In this document: in pieces, positions 1 to 6,503 of the stretch
Numbering within the stretch: the first letter of the stretch is position 1
Layout: the number at the start of each line of letters is the position of its first letter
Assembly (NCBI GenBank): GCA_036279835.1
Contig: DASUII010000060.1
Location: 1 to 13,607 of the forward strand
Length of the DNA: 13,607 nucleotides
Source of the DNA: GCA-003244245 sp036279835
GTDB taxonomy: Bacteria > Actinomycetota > Actinomycetes > Mycobacteriales > Pseudonocardiaceae
Reading direction: 5' to 3'
Notes under the pieces: model-generated
Database searches by the model: none
The model's input: only the letters and a program-made list of their open reading frames with translations
What the model was told of the DNA's origin: nothing
Position numbers and translations under genes: made by a program

Positions 1-2002
1 CGTCGAGTACGAGCCGCTGCCAGCGATCGTCAACCCGTGGCAGTCCCAGGCAGAGGGCGCCCCGATCATTCGGGACGACAAGGAAGGCCAGACGGACAAC
101 ATCTGTTACCGCTGGGAGGTCGGTGACCGAGAGGGCACCGAACGCGCCTTCGCTCAGGCCGATCTGGTCTCGAAGTTGGAGCTGCACTACCCGCGTTCCC
201 ACCCTTCGCCCATCGAGTGCTGCGGATCGATCGCGGACTACAACTCGGCGACCGCGAAGCTGACCGTCTACATGACGACCCAAGCCCCACACATCATCCG
301 GGCGGCGGTGGCGATCGTCGCGGAGCTTCCGGAGCACATGATCCGGATCATTTCTCCGGACATCGGTGGCGGGTTCGGCAACAAAGTGCCGGTGTATCCA
401 GGATATGTCGCCTCCATCCTCTGCTCCATCCTGCTGGCCCGGCCGGTGAAGTGGATCGAGGACAAGACCGGCAACCTCATTTCGACCCACTATGCCCGGG
501 ACATCTACTACAAGGGCGAACTCGCGCTCCGCAAGGATGGCAAGATTCTTGCTGTTCGGTTCCACTGCGATAGCGACAACGGAGCGTTCTTCTCGGACGC
601 CCAGCCCACGAAGTTCAAGATCGGGCTGATCCATTCCGCGTTCGCCGCCTACGACATTCCCTACGGGTACATGACCGCGCAGGGCGCGTACACGAACAAG
701 GCGCCAGGTGGTGTCGCCTATCGATGCTCCTTCCGGGTCACCGAAGCGATGTTCTTCCAGGAACGGGCGATCCAGGCCGCTGCCTCCGATCTAGGTATGG
801 ATCAGGCGGCGTTCCGGCGGCTCAACCTGGTGAAGGACGATCAGTTCCCGTTCCGCACGCCCTACGGCTTCTTACTGGATTCCGGACAATTTAGCAAGTG
901 TCTCGATGTGGGCCTTAACGCCATCGGCTACGACGACTTCCTGCGCGAGAAGGAAGCAGCTCGCGCGCAGGGCCGGCGGCTCGGAATCGGCATCTCCACC
1001 ATGACCGAGCCACTGGGAGCGGGTAACAGCCGCGAATACGACATCCTCGGCATCAAGATGTTCGACGCCGCGGAGCTGCGGGTGCACCCGAGTGGGAAGG
1101 CGATCCTGAAGATCGGATCGCAGACCCAGGGTCAGGGCCATGAGACGACGTTCGCCCAGATCGTCACCCACGAGCTCGGGATTCCTGCCGCTGACATCCT
1201 GGTTCAGCACGGTGACACCGACAACACCCCGTTCGGGATGGGGACTTACGCGTCCCGCAGCACGCCGGTCGCGGGGGCGGCCACCGCCATGGTGGCCCGC
1301 AAGGTTCGGGCCAAGGCCCGGAAGTTGGCGGCGCATCTTCTCGAGGTGTCCGAAGAGGACGTCGAGTGGGAGCTCGGTCGGTTCCACGTGCGGGGTGCTC
1401 CTAGCAATGGCGTGAGCATTCAAGAGTGCGCGATGGCGGCCTACGGCAACATGCCCGATGGCATGGAGCCCGGGCTGGAGAACAACGCGTACTACGACCC
1501 GCCCAACATGACGTGGCCGTTCGCGGCGTACATCGTGACCGTCGAGGTCGACCCGGAGACGGGTGTGTGGGATGTGTTGCGGATGGTCGCCGTCGATGAC
1601 TGCGGTGTGCGTATCAATCCAATGATCGTCGAAGGTCAGATCATGGGTGGTATGACCGAGGCTTACGCGATGGCGAACATGCAGTTCATTACCTACGACG
1701 CTGAGGGTAACTGCGTGGGATCGAACTACATGGATTACCTGTTGCCGACGGCGTGGGAAACTCCTGGCTTCGAGCTGCACGAGGTTGTGACGCCGTCGCC
1801 CCACCACCCGATCGGTGCTAAGGGTATTGGTGAATGCGCAGCGGTTGGTGGCCCGGCGGCCTTCGTCAACGCGGTAATGAACGCTATCGACGACACCGGG
1901 GTGCGGAATATTGACATGCCTCTGCTTCCGGACCGCGTGTGGGAGGCCATGAAGTACAAGCGTGATATTTCGGGAGCACCGCCGGTTAAGTCCGACAGCT
2001 GA
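1..2002 (+). CDS. coxL: Aerobic carbon monoxide dehydrogenase large subunit CoxL, form I (5' end outside window)
   Basis: Catalytic Mo-Cu subunit of aerobic CODH, which oxidises CO to CO2 and passes electrons through the CoxS iron-sulfur and CoxM flavin subunits to respiration. The frame is open from base 2 to the TGA at 2000-2002, giving 666 residues. CoxL proteins are about 800 residues, so roughly 140 N-terminal residues lie outside. The form I active-site motif AYRCSFR is at 716-736, with the copper-binding cysteine codon at 725-727. The cofactor motif GGGFGNK is at 365-385. QTQGQGHE and GAKGIGE (Glu codon 1832-1834, the expected catalytic base) are also present. Form II paralogues have AYRGAGR instead, so this is a genuine CO-oxidising type. 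An oddity is ECCG (residues 72-75 of the fragment) where, from memory, Oligotropha CoxL has ETCQ. coxM and coxS are probably upstream. The maturation gene follows after 21 bases, so an operon is likely. Confidence 0.97.
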   Translation, partial: VEYEPLPAIVNPWQSQAEGAPIIRDDKEGQTDNICYRWEVGDREGTERAFAQADLVSKLELHYPRSHPSPIECCGSIADYNSATAKLTVYMTTQAPHIIRAAVAIVAELPEHMIRIISPDIGGGFGNKVPVYPGYVASILCSILLARPVKWIEDKTGNLISTHYARDIYYKGELALRKDGKILAVRFHCDSDNGAFFSDAQPTKFKIGLIHSAFAAYDIPYGYMTAQGAYTNKAPGGVAYRCSFRVTEAMFFQERAIQAAASDLGMDQAAFRRLNLVKDDQFPFRTPYGFLLDSGQFSKCLDVGLNAIGYDDFLREKEAARAQGRRLGIGISTMTEPLGAGNSREYDILGIKMFDAAELRVHPSGKAILKIGSQTQGQGHETTFAQIVTHELGIPAADILVQHGDTDNTPFGMGTYASRSTPVAGAATAMVARKVRAKARKLAAHLLEVSEEDVEWELGRFHVRGAPSNGVSIQECAMAAYGNMPDGMEPGLENNAYYDPPNMTWPFAAYIVTVEVDPETGVWDVLRMVAVDDCGVRINPMIVEGQIMGGMTEAYAMANMQFITYDAEGNCVGSNYMDYLLPTAWETPGFELHEVVTPSPHHPIGAKGIGECAAVGGPAAFVNAVMNAIDDTGVRNIDMPLLPDRVWEAMKYKRDISGAPPVKSDS

Positions 2003-2023
2003 TAAGACTGGATGGTTGGGTAG

Positions 2024-3019
2024 ATGACCATGGACGGGTGGGACGTCCTCGAGCATGCCCGCGAGTTGTCGAAGCGGGGTGAGGCGTTTGCGCTGGCTAC
2101 CGTTGTGTGGCGGCGTGGCCCGTCCTCGGGCAAGGAGGGTTGCCGGGCTGTCATCACAGCCTCGGGGCAGGTGTTCGGTTTCATCGGTGGCGCCTGCGCC
2201 GAACCGGTCGTTGTTCGCGAGGCTCGGCACATTCTCGCCGAGGGTGTGCCGCGCCTCGTGTTCCTCGGGTCAGCCGAGGAACTCGGCGAGATGGTAGTGC
2301 GGGAGGGCATCAGCTACGTACCGATGTCCTGCCAAAGCGAGGGAGCCTTGGAGATCTACATTGAGCCGGTAGAGCCCAAGACGCACCTGGTTGTCGTCGG
2401 ACGGTCACCGATGGTGGAAGCCCTCGTGCAGATGGGCCAAGCGATCGGGTGGCGAACGGTCCTGGTGGACCCTGATGGTGGCTCTGCAGAGAGTCACCCC
2501 ATGGCGCAGTACGTCGTCAGCGAACTGGACTTCAAGCTTGCTGGCGTCGATGAACGCTCACTGGTCGTGGTTGCCACTCAAGGTCATCACGATGAGGAAG
2601 CAGTAGAGCAGGCTTTGATAGCGGGTCCAGCCTACGTTGGGCTGGTGGGGTCTCGGCCGCGAGCCAAGTCGGTGCTGGAGTACTTGGAAGGCCGGGGGTT
2701 GTCTCGGGAGACGCTGGACCGAGTGAAGGTGCCGGCCGGTTTGGATCTAGGAAAAGTCGCGCACCGCGAGATCGCGGTGGGGGTGCTGGCCGAGTTGGTG
2801 AAACTAAGGGCAGCTGGTGCGCTCGGCAAGGGTGTGCGACCCGAGATCCCGGAGATCGCCGAGGCGATCGACCCGGTGTGCGGCATGACGGTGGAGGTTG
2901 ACTCCGCGCGTCACAAGGTGGACCACGACGGTAGGACGTACTATTTCTGCTGTCCGGGATGCCTCAAGGCGTTCTCGGCGGACCCCGCGGCGTTCATGGG
3001 GTCGGAAGTAAAGTCGTGA
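2024..3019 (+). CDS. XdhC/CoxF-family molybdoenzyme maturation protein with C-terminal YHS domain
   Basis: 331-residue protein of the XdhC family, which helps insert or sulfurate the molybdenum cofactor in xanthine dehydrogenases and CODH (the CoxF and CoxI proteins belong here). Residues 5-115 form the XdhC N-domain, with the motif GFIGGACAE (52-60) and Cys103 in a SCQSEGALEIYIEP segment. Residues 120-265 form the Rossmann-like domain (HLVVVGRSPM start; GLVGSRPRA at 206-214). Residues 283-325 are an added YHS domain: DPVCGM, then YYFCCPGC, giving cysteines 286, 309, 310 and 313 as likely metal ligands. ATG 2024 was chosen because it sits 21 bases after coxL; ATG 2030 in the same frame is an alternative. 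The ribosome binding site is weak (GGTTGGG), which suggests coupling to coxL. YHS is a small metal-binding fold, so a role in metal delivery is an inference. The choice between the names coxF and coxI is open. Confidence 0.93.
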   Translation: MTMDGWDVLEHARELSKRGEAFALATVVWRRGPSSGKEGCRAVITASGQVFGFIGGACAEPVVVREARHILAEGVPRLVFLGSAEELGEMVVREGISYVPMSCQSEGALEIYIEPVEPKTHLVVVGRSPMVEALVQMGQAIGWRTVLVDPDGGSAESHPMAQYVVSELDFKLAGVDERSLVVVATQGHHDEEAVEQALIAGPAYVGLVGSRPRAKSVLEYLEGRGLSRETLDRVKVPAGLDLGKVAHREIAVGVLAELVKLRAAGALGKGVRPEIPEIAEAIDPVCGMTVEVDSARHKVDHDGRTYYFCCPGCLKAFSADPAAFMGSEVKS

Positions 3020-3069
3020 ATGGCAAAGTTGGGACCCCACAGCCTGTTGGTAAGGAGAGCGAGTAGTCG

Positions 3070-3642
3070 ATGCTGATCGAGAGCGAGTTCGAGGTTGCCG
3101 CGCCGCTCGAGCAGGTGTGGAAGCACATGCAAGACGTGCCGCGGATCGCACCTTGCCTGCCAGGTGCCGAGCTCACTGATGTCAACGGCGACGTGTACAA
3201 GGGTCGCGTCACGACCAAGATGGGCCCGGTAAAGATGCAGTTCGCCGGCACCGCCCAGATCGTTGAGCGCAACGAGTCCGCCAAGCGGATTGTGATGGAT
3301 GCGTCCGGGTCGGAGGAGAAGGGTAAGGGCCAGGCCACCATGAAGGTGACCTCGACGATGGTTCCAGCTGGAAGTGGTACACGCGTCAAGGTGACCCAGG
3401 ATCTCCAGCTGTCCGGCGCAGCGGCGCAGTTCGGCAGAGGAATGGTTCAGGACGTCACGAGCGTAATCATGCGAAGCTTCGCCAAGTGCATCGCGGACGA
3501 CATTGGGCGGGCCCACCGGGGAGAGGCACCGCTACAGCGTGGTGCGGCCGTTCCAGTAAAGGGTTTTAGCATCGGCATGCAGGCTATGATGACCGCCCTT
3601 AAGCGTTTCTTCGGCGGACTCTTCGGCCGAGGAAAGTCGTGA
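3070..3642 (+). CDS. coxG: CoxG, SRPBCC-fold CODH membrane-association protein
   Basis: 190-residue CoxG. The N-terminal 150 residues match the CoxG/SRPBCC (START-like) lipid-pocket fold, with the typical opening ESEFEVAAPLEQVWKHMQD, the CLPGAEL motif (29-35) and the YKGRVTTKMGPVKMQFAG strand segment (43-60). A linker follows, then a hydrophobic and basic tail (about 165-190, FFGGLFGRGKS at the end) that could lie on the membrane. CoxG is known to be needed to attach CODH to the cytoplasmic membrane and is implicated in quinone handling. The ATG at 3070 has AAGGAG at 3052-3057. Its place directly after the XdhC gene and before a row of small membrane proteins fits a membrane-coupling role. 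Confidence 0.95.
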   Translation: MLIESEFEVAAPLEQVWKHMQDVPRIAPCLPGAELTDVNGDVYKGRVTTKMGPVKMQFAGTAQIVERNESAKRIVMDASGSEEKGKGQATMKVTSTMVPAGSGTRVKVTQDLQLSGAAAQFGRGMVQDVTSVIMRSFAKCIADDIGRAHRGEAPLQRGAAVPVKGFSIGMQAMMTALKRFFGGLFGRGKS

Positions 3643-3673
3643 TAACGATTCGTGAAGGAAAGAGAGGCCGGGC

Positions 3674-3937
3674 ATGTTCCTGTGGTGGATTGGTAACCTG
3701 ATCCTACTCGTCGTCGCGTTCGTCGTCTACGGATTGATGCAACGCATCGTCAAGCCGGTAGATCGAATCCGGGAGACAGTGGACGGCATCCTGTACAACG
3801 GCGTCATCCTGACTGGAGAGCTCGACAACGTCCCAGATCTGTTGGCTGAGACGGACAGCACGGTGAAGGAAGTGTCCATTGGTGCGACTCGTTACGTGAA
3901 ACGAGTCGGTTATCTGCTGGGCGCATTGGGAGTCTAG
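3674..3937 (+). CDS. Small membrane protein A of the CODH operon (unknown function)
   Basis: 87 residues. A membrane helix at about 3-23 (WWIGNLILLVVAFVVYGLM) is followed by a basic stretch (QRIVKPVDR) and a helical soluble tail containing DNVPDLLAETDSTVKEV. The basic residues just after the helix suggest an N-out/C-in orientation, so the tail would face the cytoplasm where CODH sits. A good ribosome binding site (AAGGAAAGAGAGG at 3656-3668) precedes the ATG. It lies 31 bases after coxG in the same direction, so co-transcription is likely. I do not recognise the family. Its plan (one helix, then a tail of about 50 residues with a proline and spaced hydrophobic residues) recurs in the four other membrane proteins downstream, which may be divergent paralogues. 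Confidence 0.85.
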   Translation: MFLWWIGNLILLVVAFVVYGLMQRIVKPVDRIRETVDGILYNGVILTGELDNVPDLLAETDSTVKEVSIGATRYVKRVGYLLGALGV

Positions 3938-3978
3938 CTAGCAGACCTGAGGGTTCGAACGAGGAAGAGGAGGTAGCC

Positions 3979-4206
3979 GTGCCTTTAGTCGCATGGGTCA
4001 CGCTTGTGCTCGTCGCGGTGGTCGTGGCCATTGTTGGTCTTTCGCTCTTGAAGGTAATTTCGCAACTGAAGCACGTTGCCTGGACACTTGGGGCGATCAT
4101 CGTAGGCGTTAACGCGATCGCGTACCAGACAAGGACGGTTCCCGAGGTCCTGCCGTCGGTCAACGCCAACCTCGCACCAGTTCGTTCCATGGCAGAGCAA
4201 GTTTAA
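3979..4206 (+). CDS. Small membrane protein B of the CODH operon (unknown function)
   Basis: 75 residues, starting with GTG at 3979. The ribosome binding site GAGGAGG (3967-3973) fixes this start. A long hydrophobic helix spans about 4-26 (VTLVLVAVVVAIVGLSLL). A less hydrophobic helical segment (about 34-49, VAWTLGAIIVGVNAIAY) may be a second short helix or may lie on the membrane. The tail carries RTVPEVLPSVNANLAPV, which resembles the DNVPDLLAETDSTVKEV tail of protein A in the spacing of proline and hydrophobic positions. It is 41 bases from the preceding gene on the same strand. No family is recognised. A role in membrane organisation around CODH is only an inference from position. Confidence 0.82.
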   Translation: MPLVAWVTLVLVAVVVAIVGLSLLKVISQLKHVAWTLGAIIVGVNAIAYQTRTVPEVLPSVNANLAPVRSMAEQV

Positions 4207-4259
4207 ACTCCAGCAACGGCCAATGACGTCGGAGTTGGAATCAGATTAAGGGGCATGAT

Positions 4260-4439
4260 ATGCACGAGTTCAACTGCGGTCACCAGGAATGCGCCTCTCA
4301 GTTCACGTCGTCCGACAAGGACAATCTGATGCGGCAGGTTGCGGACCATCTGAAGGAGGTCCACAACGTGCAGACAGCGACTCAGACGTTGTTGGGCTAC
4401 TTGGAGACTACTTGCGTGACCACCACACAGGATCGTTAG
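4260..4439 (+). CDS. DUF1059-type small protein with C2H2-like residues
   Basis: A 59-residue gene, easily missed because it is short. ATG 4260 is preceded by AAGGGG at 4248-4253 and the stop is TAG 4437-4439. The protein begins MHEFNCGHQECASQF and contains VADHLKEVHNV. The pattern C6-x4-C11 with H30-x5-H36 is typical of the DUF1059 family, small bacterial proteins that look like zinc-binding modules. A short C-terminal extension (about 40-59) goes beyond the core. DUF1059 has no established biochemical function. It is the only clearly soluble member of the cassette and sits between membrane proteins B and D in the same direction. A possible in-frame-shifted ATG at 4255 leads to a different reading frame and is not supported. 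Confidence 0.82.
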   Translation: MHEFNCGHQECASQFTSSDKDNLMRQVADHLKEVHNVQTATQTLLGYLETTCVTTTQDR

Positions 4440-4495
4440 ATCTTGTGATGCCGGCCTGAGAACAAGAAAACTGCTACCGAAAGGAGGGCTGCGGG

Positions 4496-4780
4496 ATGAT
4501 GTTGCTTTTGGAACAGGCGCCCGGGCCCGGTGAAGCGCATCTGTTCGGCTGGTACCTGGGCTTCGCGATCGCTGTCGTGGTGATCACGACGGTGGTTGCG
4601 CTGGTGGCCCCGGTGCTCGTCCTTGCCGCTCGGATCGCCCGTCAGGCACCCCAGATCAATGCGGCGCTGCAGCAATCATATCGGAACACGCTACCGTTGG
4701 CAGACCTGCGACAGACGATTGACCACGCTGAGGTCATCATCGGCGGTCTGGAACGCGGCCGTGCTCGGCTGGGAGGTTAG
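4496..4780 (+). CDS. Small membrane protein D of the CODH operon (unknown function)
   Basis: 94 residues. A short N-terminal segment (about 1-17, including EQAPGPGEAHL) leads into a membrane helix at about 18-46 (FAIAVVVITTVVALVAPVLVLAA). A basic, glutamine-rich tail follows (RIARQAPQINAALQQ), ending in a helix with DHAEVIIGGLERGRARLGG. A strong ribosome binding site, AAGGAGGG at 4481-4488, lies 7 bases before ATG 4496. ATG 4499 is an equally placed alternative start that would drop one residue. The positive charge after the helix predicts the tail is in the cytoplasm. The next gene starts two bases after this stop, and its ribosome binding site lies inside this gene, so the two are translationally coupled. 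The family is not recognised. Confidence 0.87.
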   Translation: MMLLLEQAPGPGEAHLFGWYLGFAIAVVVITTVVALVAPVLVLAARIARQAPQINAALQQSYRNTLPLADLRQTIDHAEVIIGGLERGRARLGG

Positions 4781-4782
4781 CG

Positions 4783-5112
4783 ATGACATTTTTGTTCGGG
4801 TATGCGGGCGCGCCTGATGGCTATGCTCCAGAAGAGGCCACGTTCTGGTGGCTCGCGATACTCATGGGTTTCGTCGTCTTGATCGTGGTGATCTTATTGC
4901 TGAGCTCGCTCGTGTCGATGGTGAAGTCCATCGACCGCAGCGTGGTAGGCGTGCGGGACACTCTCCGGGCTATCCCGGAGAATACCGCCAATTGCGCGCT
5001 CATTCCTATCACCGCTGACAGGGTCGACGCGGTACTGGCAGAGGGTCTGACGCATCACTTGTTCCTGACCAGGGTTCTGACTGGTTCTGGAACGCCGGTT
5101 GGAAAGGGCTAG
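4783..5112 (+). CDS. Small membrane protein E of the CODH operon (unknown function)
   Basis: 109 residues. The N-terminal 20 residues are polar, then a membrane helix runs about 21-46 (FWWLAILMGFVVLIVVILLL). The tail has a helix with MVKSIDRSVVGVRDTLRAIPEN and a further segment with ITADRVDAVLAEGL. The ribosome binding site GGGAGG (4771-4776) overlaps the end of the previous gene, which indicates coupled translation. The tail shows the same broad pattern as its neighbours: a basic residue after the helix, then L..IP.N and a hydrophobic heptad-like helix. No enzyme motif is visible and the family is not recognised. A membrane scaffold or docking role near CODH is possible but untested. Confidence 0.87.
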   Translation: MTFLFGYAGAPDGYAPEEATFWWLAILMGFVVLIVVILLLSSLVSMVKSIDRSVVGVRDTLRAIPENTANCALIPITADRVDAVLAEGLTHHLFLTRVLTGSGTPVGKG

Positions 5113-5114
5113 AA

Positions 5115-5477
5115 ATGACTCTTATCGTCCTGACCGTAGTCGTCATCCTGGCGTTGACCGCTGTTCTGGCGATTTTTCTTTTCATCATCGGCGTGCTGCT
5201 CAACCGAATCGCAGATAATCTCGATGACTGCTTGGGGAACGTGAAGACGATCGCCACGCAGGCCGAGACGATTATCCCTGGGGTGGAGCACATCAACCGC
5301 ACTGGCGGAGTCGTTGCAGGTGCGCTACCGCTGCTGTACGGAGGTGCTGAGAAAATCGCAGCCAAGTTGGCTCCTCCCGTTCCAGCTCCGGTTAACGGTC
5401 ACACCAACGTGCCCTCTTCGGGTCGGCGCCGTTCCCGTCTCATGGACACGGTAGGAATGCGCGACCGCCACCATTAG
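5115..5477 (+). CDS. Small membrane protein F of the CODH operon (unknown function)
   Basis: 120 residues and the last gene before the terminator at 5523. A very hydrophobic helix covers about 2-29 (VLTVVVILALTAVLAIFLFI). An amphipathic stretch follows (LLNRIADNLDDCLGNVKTIA, then ETIIPGVEHINRTGG). The end is a proline-rich and basic tail (about 90-120, APPVPAP then GRRRSRL). It starts two bases after the preceding stop, with GGAAAGGG (5100-5107) as ribosome binding site. The alternation of hydrophobic and polar residues after the helix suggests a coiled-coil or helix-bundle interaction. The basic C-terminus is longer than in the sister proteins. The function is unknown. Confidence 0.87.
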   Translation: MTLIVLTVVVILALTAVLAIFLFIIGVLLNRIADNLDDCLGNVKTIATQAETIIPGVEHINRTGGVVAGALPLLYGGAEKIAAKLAPPVPAPVNGHTNVPSSGRRRSRLMDTVGMRDRHH

Positions 5478-5522
5478 AGATCTCTCTCAGTCCTCCTCGG
5501 TAGCAGAGGATTGGTAACAAAT

Positions 5523-5553
5523 AGTGGGCAGTGACCACCGGTCACTGCCCACT
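5523..5553. terminator. Perfect 14-bp hairpin between convergent operons, probable bidirectional terminator
   Basis: The arm AGTGGGCAGTGACC (5523-5536) is fully complementary to GGTCACTGCCCACT (5540-5553), with the 3-base loop ACC. It sits 45 bases after the last + strand gene and 22 bases beyond the end of the - strand gene stopping at 5576. No T-run follows on either strand, which is common for terminators in high-GC actinobacteria. Confidence 0.8.
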
Positions 5554-5575
5554 GTCACGCTCTATCGCAGGTCGG

Positions 5576-6094
5576 TTACTTCTTGGATGCGTCCTCGCCG
5601 TGCTTACTGCCAGTGACAGCATTGCCAGCTGCCCCACCCCCACCGACTGCGTTCTGACTCGGGCCACCTCCGGGCCCTCGTTGGGCGAGCGGTCCAGTCA
5701 ACTCGGACTTGTACGAACCGATCCACTCGTCCTTCCATGACGTGTCGTACTTCTGCTCGTTGCAGTACGGGTTGTAGACGGCAGTGAGCTCCTGGGCGAT
5801 CTGCTCCCGGTGCGAGCGCGCCCAACCGGCGACCTCGTAGGTGCAGATGTGCAGCTTCCAGCGCGTGCCGGCCCGGTTGATCCAGCAGTTCGACCGCGGA
5901 TGCTTGAATGGGAAGCCAGCCTCGGCCATGTTGTCGGCGTGGCCGACGTAGATGACCGCATAGCGGTCGGGCTTGCCCTCGGCATCGGGTTTGTACATGA
6001 TCGCGAAAACAGCGGGTCTCGCGGGTGGTGTCCAGCCACCGAGGATCCGCGGGCCTTCGAACGAGTAGCCGGCTAGTGATCCAAGGCGGATCAT
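5576..6094 (-). CDS. GIY-YIG-like domain protein of unknown function
   Basis: 172 residues. The first 130 look like a compact GIY-YIG-type domain. AIM (31-33) stands in the GIY position and YVG (49-51) in the YIG position. HPRSNCWINRAG (65-76) follows, then a helix with R96, E97 and E102 and finally YNPYCN (107-112), resembling the conserved Glu/Asn end of the domain. The first motif is degenerate, so nuclease activity is doubtful. Residues 134-172 are a Gly/Ala/Ser-rich low-complexity tail. ATG 6094 overlaps by four bases (ATGA) the stop of a 7-codon frame that has its own ribosome binding site. The gene lies 105 bases after the 96-residue gene and is last in the - strand series. Why such a domain sits with CODH maturation genes is unclear. 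The family assignment is moderate and the reality of the gene is likely. Confidence 0.75.
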   Translation of the reverse strand: MIRLGSLAGYSFEGPRILGGWTPPARPAVFAIMYKPDAEGKPDRYAVIYVGHADNMAEAGFPFKHPRSNCWINRAGTRWKLHICTYEVAGWARSHREQIAQELTAVYNPYCNEQKYDTSWKDEWIGSYKSELTGPLAQRGPGGGPSQNAVGGGGAAGNAVTGSKHGEDASKK

Positions 6095-6114
6095 TTCCAG
6101 ACCTGCGTGTTCAT
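6091..6114 (-). other. Possible 7-codon leader frame overlapping the GIY-YIG-like gene
   Basis: ATG at 6112-6114 follows GAGGA (6123-6127 on the - strand) by 8 bases and reads MNTQVWK. Its stop (6091-6093) overlaps the next start codon as ATGA. The GIY-YIG-like gene itself has only a weak ribosome binding site, so ribosomes may arrive through this short frame. It could also be chance. Confidence 0.35.
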
Positions 6115-6199
6115 CGAAATCGTCCTCGTTGTTTGTGAGCCGCTCAGCAGCTTGGGGGTGTGATGAGACGACTATGGGATGGCACTCTACGGCTTTGCA

Positions 6200-6490
6200 T
6201 CACAAGTCGTCCGCCTCGTCTTCGTCCTCGCTAGTTGCCTCGACGCGCACGATCGGGTAGATGGGCAACCCAGCTTTCTGCACTGCACTGGCGAAATGTT
6301 CCTTGCCCTTAGCAATCGCGTCCTCGCGGTTATCTGCGAACACGATAACCTGGGCACCGTAGCGGTTGGTGCCGATCCCAGTCGCGATGCCGTTCATGGG
6401 CGCGACTGCGTCGGCCAACTCGACGACCTCTTCGAGCTTCATCACGCGGTCACCCTGCGCCTCGATACCGACGCTCCATCTGATCAACAT
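6200..6490 (-). CDS. Small acidic-tailed protein coupled to coxE (unknown function)
   Basis: 96 residues from ATG 6490. The longer open frame reaches back to 6541, but the ribosome binding site GGAG (6501-6504) overlaps the coxE stop codon and points to 6490. The protein reads as an alternating helix/strand fold: LEEVVELADAVAPMNG, then a strand YGAQVIVFAD, a helix EDAIAKGKEHFASAVQKAG and a strand IYPIVRVEA. This could be a small ferredoxin-like (beta-alpha-beta) module. The last 12 residues are strongly acidic (SEDEDEADDL). There are no cysteines and no membrane segment. Spacing of 13 bases from coxE implies coupled translation, so it may act with the CoxD/CoxE pair, for example as an adaptor. 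The family is not recognised. Confidence 0.85.
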   Translation of the reverse strand: MLIRWSVGIEAQGDRVMKLEEVVELADAVAPMNGIATGIGTNRYGAQVIVFADNREDAIAKGKEHFASAVQKAGLPIYPIVRVEATSEDEDEADDL

Positions 6491-6503
6491 AGACTTCGGT
6501 CTC

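Noticed and set aside
872..2230. Long 452-codon open frame on the - strand
   Set aside because: It is antisense to coxL and the XdhC gene, whose proteins match known families throughout. The translation is Arg/His-rich, typical of a GC-rich shadow frame.
3020..3075. Very short frame starting ATG GCA AAG between the XdhC gene and coxG
   Set aside because: It has no ribosome binding site and overlaps the start of coxG; nothing supports it as a gene.
5476..5510. Small inverted repeats (AGAGATCTCT; TCCTC/GAGGA) before the main terminator
   Set aside because: The arms are only five bases, within what chance gives, and the perfect 14-bp hairpin next to them explains termination.
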